Shown here piece after piece: positions 63,023-64,000 of a DNA stretch of 64,000 bases. The notes beneath the pieces are model-generated. The model was given only the letters and a program-made list of their open reading frames with translations, did not search any database and was not told the DNA's origin. The DNA is from Morella rubra (Eukaryota > Streptophyta > Magnoliopsida > Fagales > Myricaceae). The translations under genes were made by a program, and so were the position numbers. Numbering within the stretch: position 1 is the first letter of the stretch; each line of letters begins with the position of its first letter. Location of the stretch: positions 21,354,615 through 21,418,614 of the forward strand of contig CM025850.1 of assembly GCA_003952965.2 (NCBI GenBank), written 5' to 3'.

Positions 63023-63618
63023 CTCAACTCGCTGCTGCTCCAGCTACTCCTCTCACGTCATATAATCCTCTGGACTTTCAGGATTCTGCTGCGTAGAGGT
63101 CTCGGCAAATGAGGAAGATGACGAATGGTGGCATTTAGACTTTTTTAATCTGCAAAATAAGGCAAAAATAAATAAACCATCAATTAATACAGTCTGGACG
63201 TTTTAACACAGCATGCAAAACGATGTCTTCTAATGCAAACAAGCGTTCGGATGCATATAGAGGGAGTTTGAACGTCTAATAAAACAACCTAGTTTTAGGG
63301 ACTAAACGTGCGCACAATAAGAAAATCGTCCATAACAAAATACTCCTAAAAAAGAAATTTTTAACATGTGTATATATACTATCAAAAACAACAGCGAATA
63401 ACAGACAAACGTCCGCACACACAAATAACTAGTCCGAACGAGTAATAAAACGACTTAGTTTTAAGAAACATAGGTGCGCGCACTAATACAACTGTCCGCA
63501 ACAAATAACTCCTTAAAAACTCTTATTTTTAATATGTGTATATATACTAGGAAAAACGACAACATATAACGGATAGACGTCCACACGCCAATGAATCAAC
63601 ATGCTTGCCCAGTTGCTT

Positions 63619-64000
63619 CTACTCATACTTCAATTCCATGAGAGAAGCTTCTAGATGAACTAATTGTGGTTCATAACTCACAGAAGGATCAACCCGAGAT
63701 GAAGAGGTAGGAGCAAGAGAGGTAGCAGGGTGTGGAGTTGCTTCACCTGCAACAACCCCCTCAGGCTCTTCAGCTTCAACCTCATCATCTTCATTAGATT
63801 CAGGACCACCCTTCTGAGGGGTCACCACCCCTTTCTTTACCCACTCACCATTCTCATTCTCAATAAAACCCATCAACATAGGAGTCTTCTTGTTGTACTC
63901 TTTGGACTCTTTAGGATTTTCCTTTTCTTCCCCACCCATCTCAACTTCAAATACAAGAAACATACGGGTAAACAGCATACCATAAGGTAGACCTTTTATT
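63619..64000 (-). pseudogene. Second copy of plant transposon protein, C-terminal end
   Basis: The minus-strand frame begins at the window edge with GLPYGMLFTRMFLVFEVEMG, then MLMGFIENENGEWVKKGVV, and ends in an acidic tail with EPQLVHLEASLMELKYE. FTR-F followed by LMGFI-x-W-x-KKG is the usual end of this family. It lies before the 62-63 kb copy in the same direction, so it is a separate copy. The acidic part is low complexity. Confidence 0.55.

Larger units (their letters stand above)
60767..64000. mobile_element. Second CACTA-like block, continues past the window
   Basis: CACTACAACAAACAAAAGG at 60767 resembles the terminus at 47737. Downstream are many CGTTCGGACGG/CGTCCGAACAG-type motifs (about 61280-61600 and 63190-63600) and a minus-strand transposon protein. 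No opposite end is present before the window stops, so the element is partial and the left boundary is tentative. Confidence 0.5.

Noticed and set aside
1-64000. Prokaryotic-type features (operons, CRISPR arrays, ribosome binding sites)
   Set aside because: The window is plant nuclear DNA; the short direct repeats are transposon or tandem repeats without spacer structure.

Overview
This is nuclear DNA from a flowering plant, most likely a eudicot. The genes have GT-AG introns. Their products are plant families: an F-box protein of the SKIP24 type, a REVEILLE-type single-MYB factor, a fragment of a vacuolar NHX antiporter and a DETOXIFICATION (MATE) transporter. The spaces are AT-rich and crowded with plant retrotransposons, LINEs, Mutator-like and CACTA-like elements. 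The species cannot be named from the sequence alone. A run of exactly 1000 N (23010-24009) is an assembly gap.

Layout. 1-6.2 kb: AT-rich intergenic DNA with a decayed GRF zinc-finger gene (2.4-2.84 kb), tandem repeats, a small MITE and a tRNA-like SINE head. 6.2-8.2 kb: an intact SKIP24-like F-box gene with a possible extra last exon. 8.2-19.7 kb: no host gene; MITE debris, and one textbook Mutator-like element at 11.0-12.1 kb with about 190-bp terminal inverted repeats and a perfect 9-bp target duplication. 18.0-18.7 kb has minus-strand remnants of a plant transposon protein. 19.7-24.75 kb: LTR-retrotransposon pieces around the gap. 24.75-32.3 kb: one minus-strand LINE, nearly complete but broken, split by a solo LTR that has a perfect 5-bp duplication. 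32.3-38.5 kb: old transposon debris, including a GRF zinc-finger/membrane-anchor exon, a possible pararetrovirus-like pol remnant and CACTA-like ends.

38.5-45.3 kb: a REVEILLE-like MYB gene that looks damaged. It has a 93-bp duplication across a 3' splice site and a one-base frame break after the MYB exons. It has lost its C-terminal half, and is followed by the 5' end of an NHX antiporter pseudogene with promoter-like sequence and a 5'-truncated LINE. 45.75-59.3 kb: an intact eight-coding-exon MATE gene (488 residues). Its first coding intron is 8.1 kb because it holds a CACTA-like element of about 7.1 kb, itself invaded by a solo LTR and a Ty3/gypsy fragment. 59.3-64 kb: a second block with the same short palindromic repeats and the same plant transposon protein, running off the window.

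The three recognisable host genes (SKIP24-like, REVEILLE-like, MATE) are all on the plus strand and have separate jobs: ubiquitin ligase adaptor, transcription factor and membrane exporter. They are not a functional cluster. The main interest is in how mobile elements have reshaped the MYB and MATE loci, and in a possibly coherent CACTA-like family defined by palindromic subterminal repeats plus a plant transposon protein ORF.
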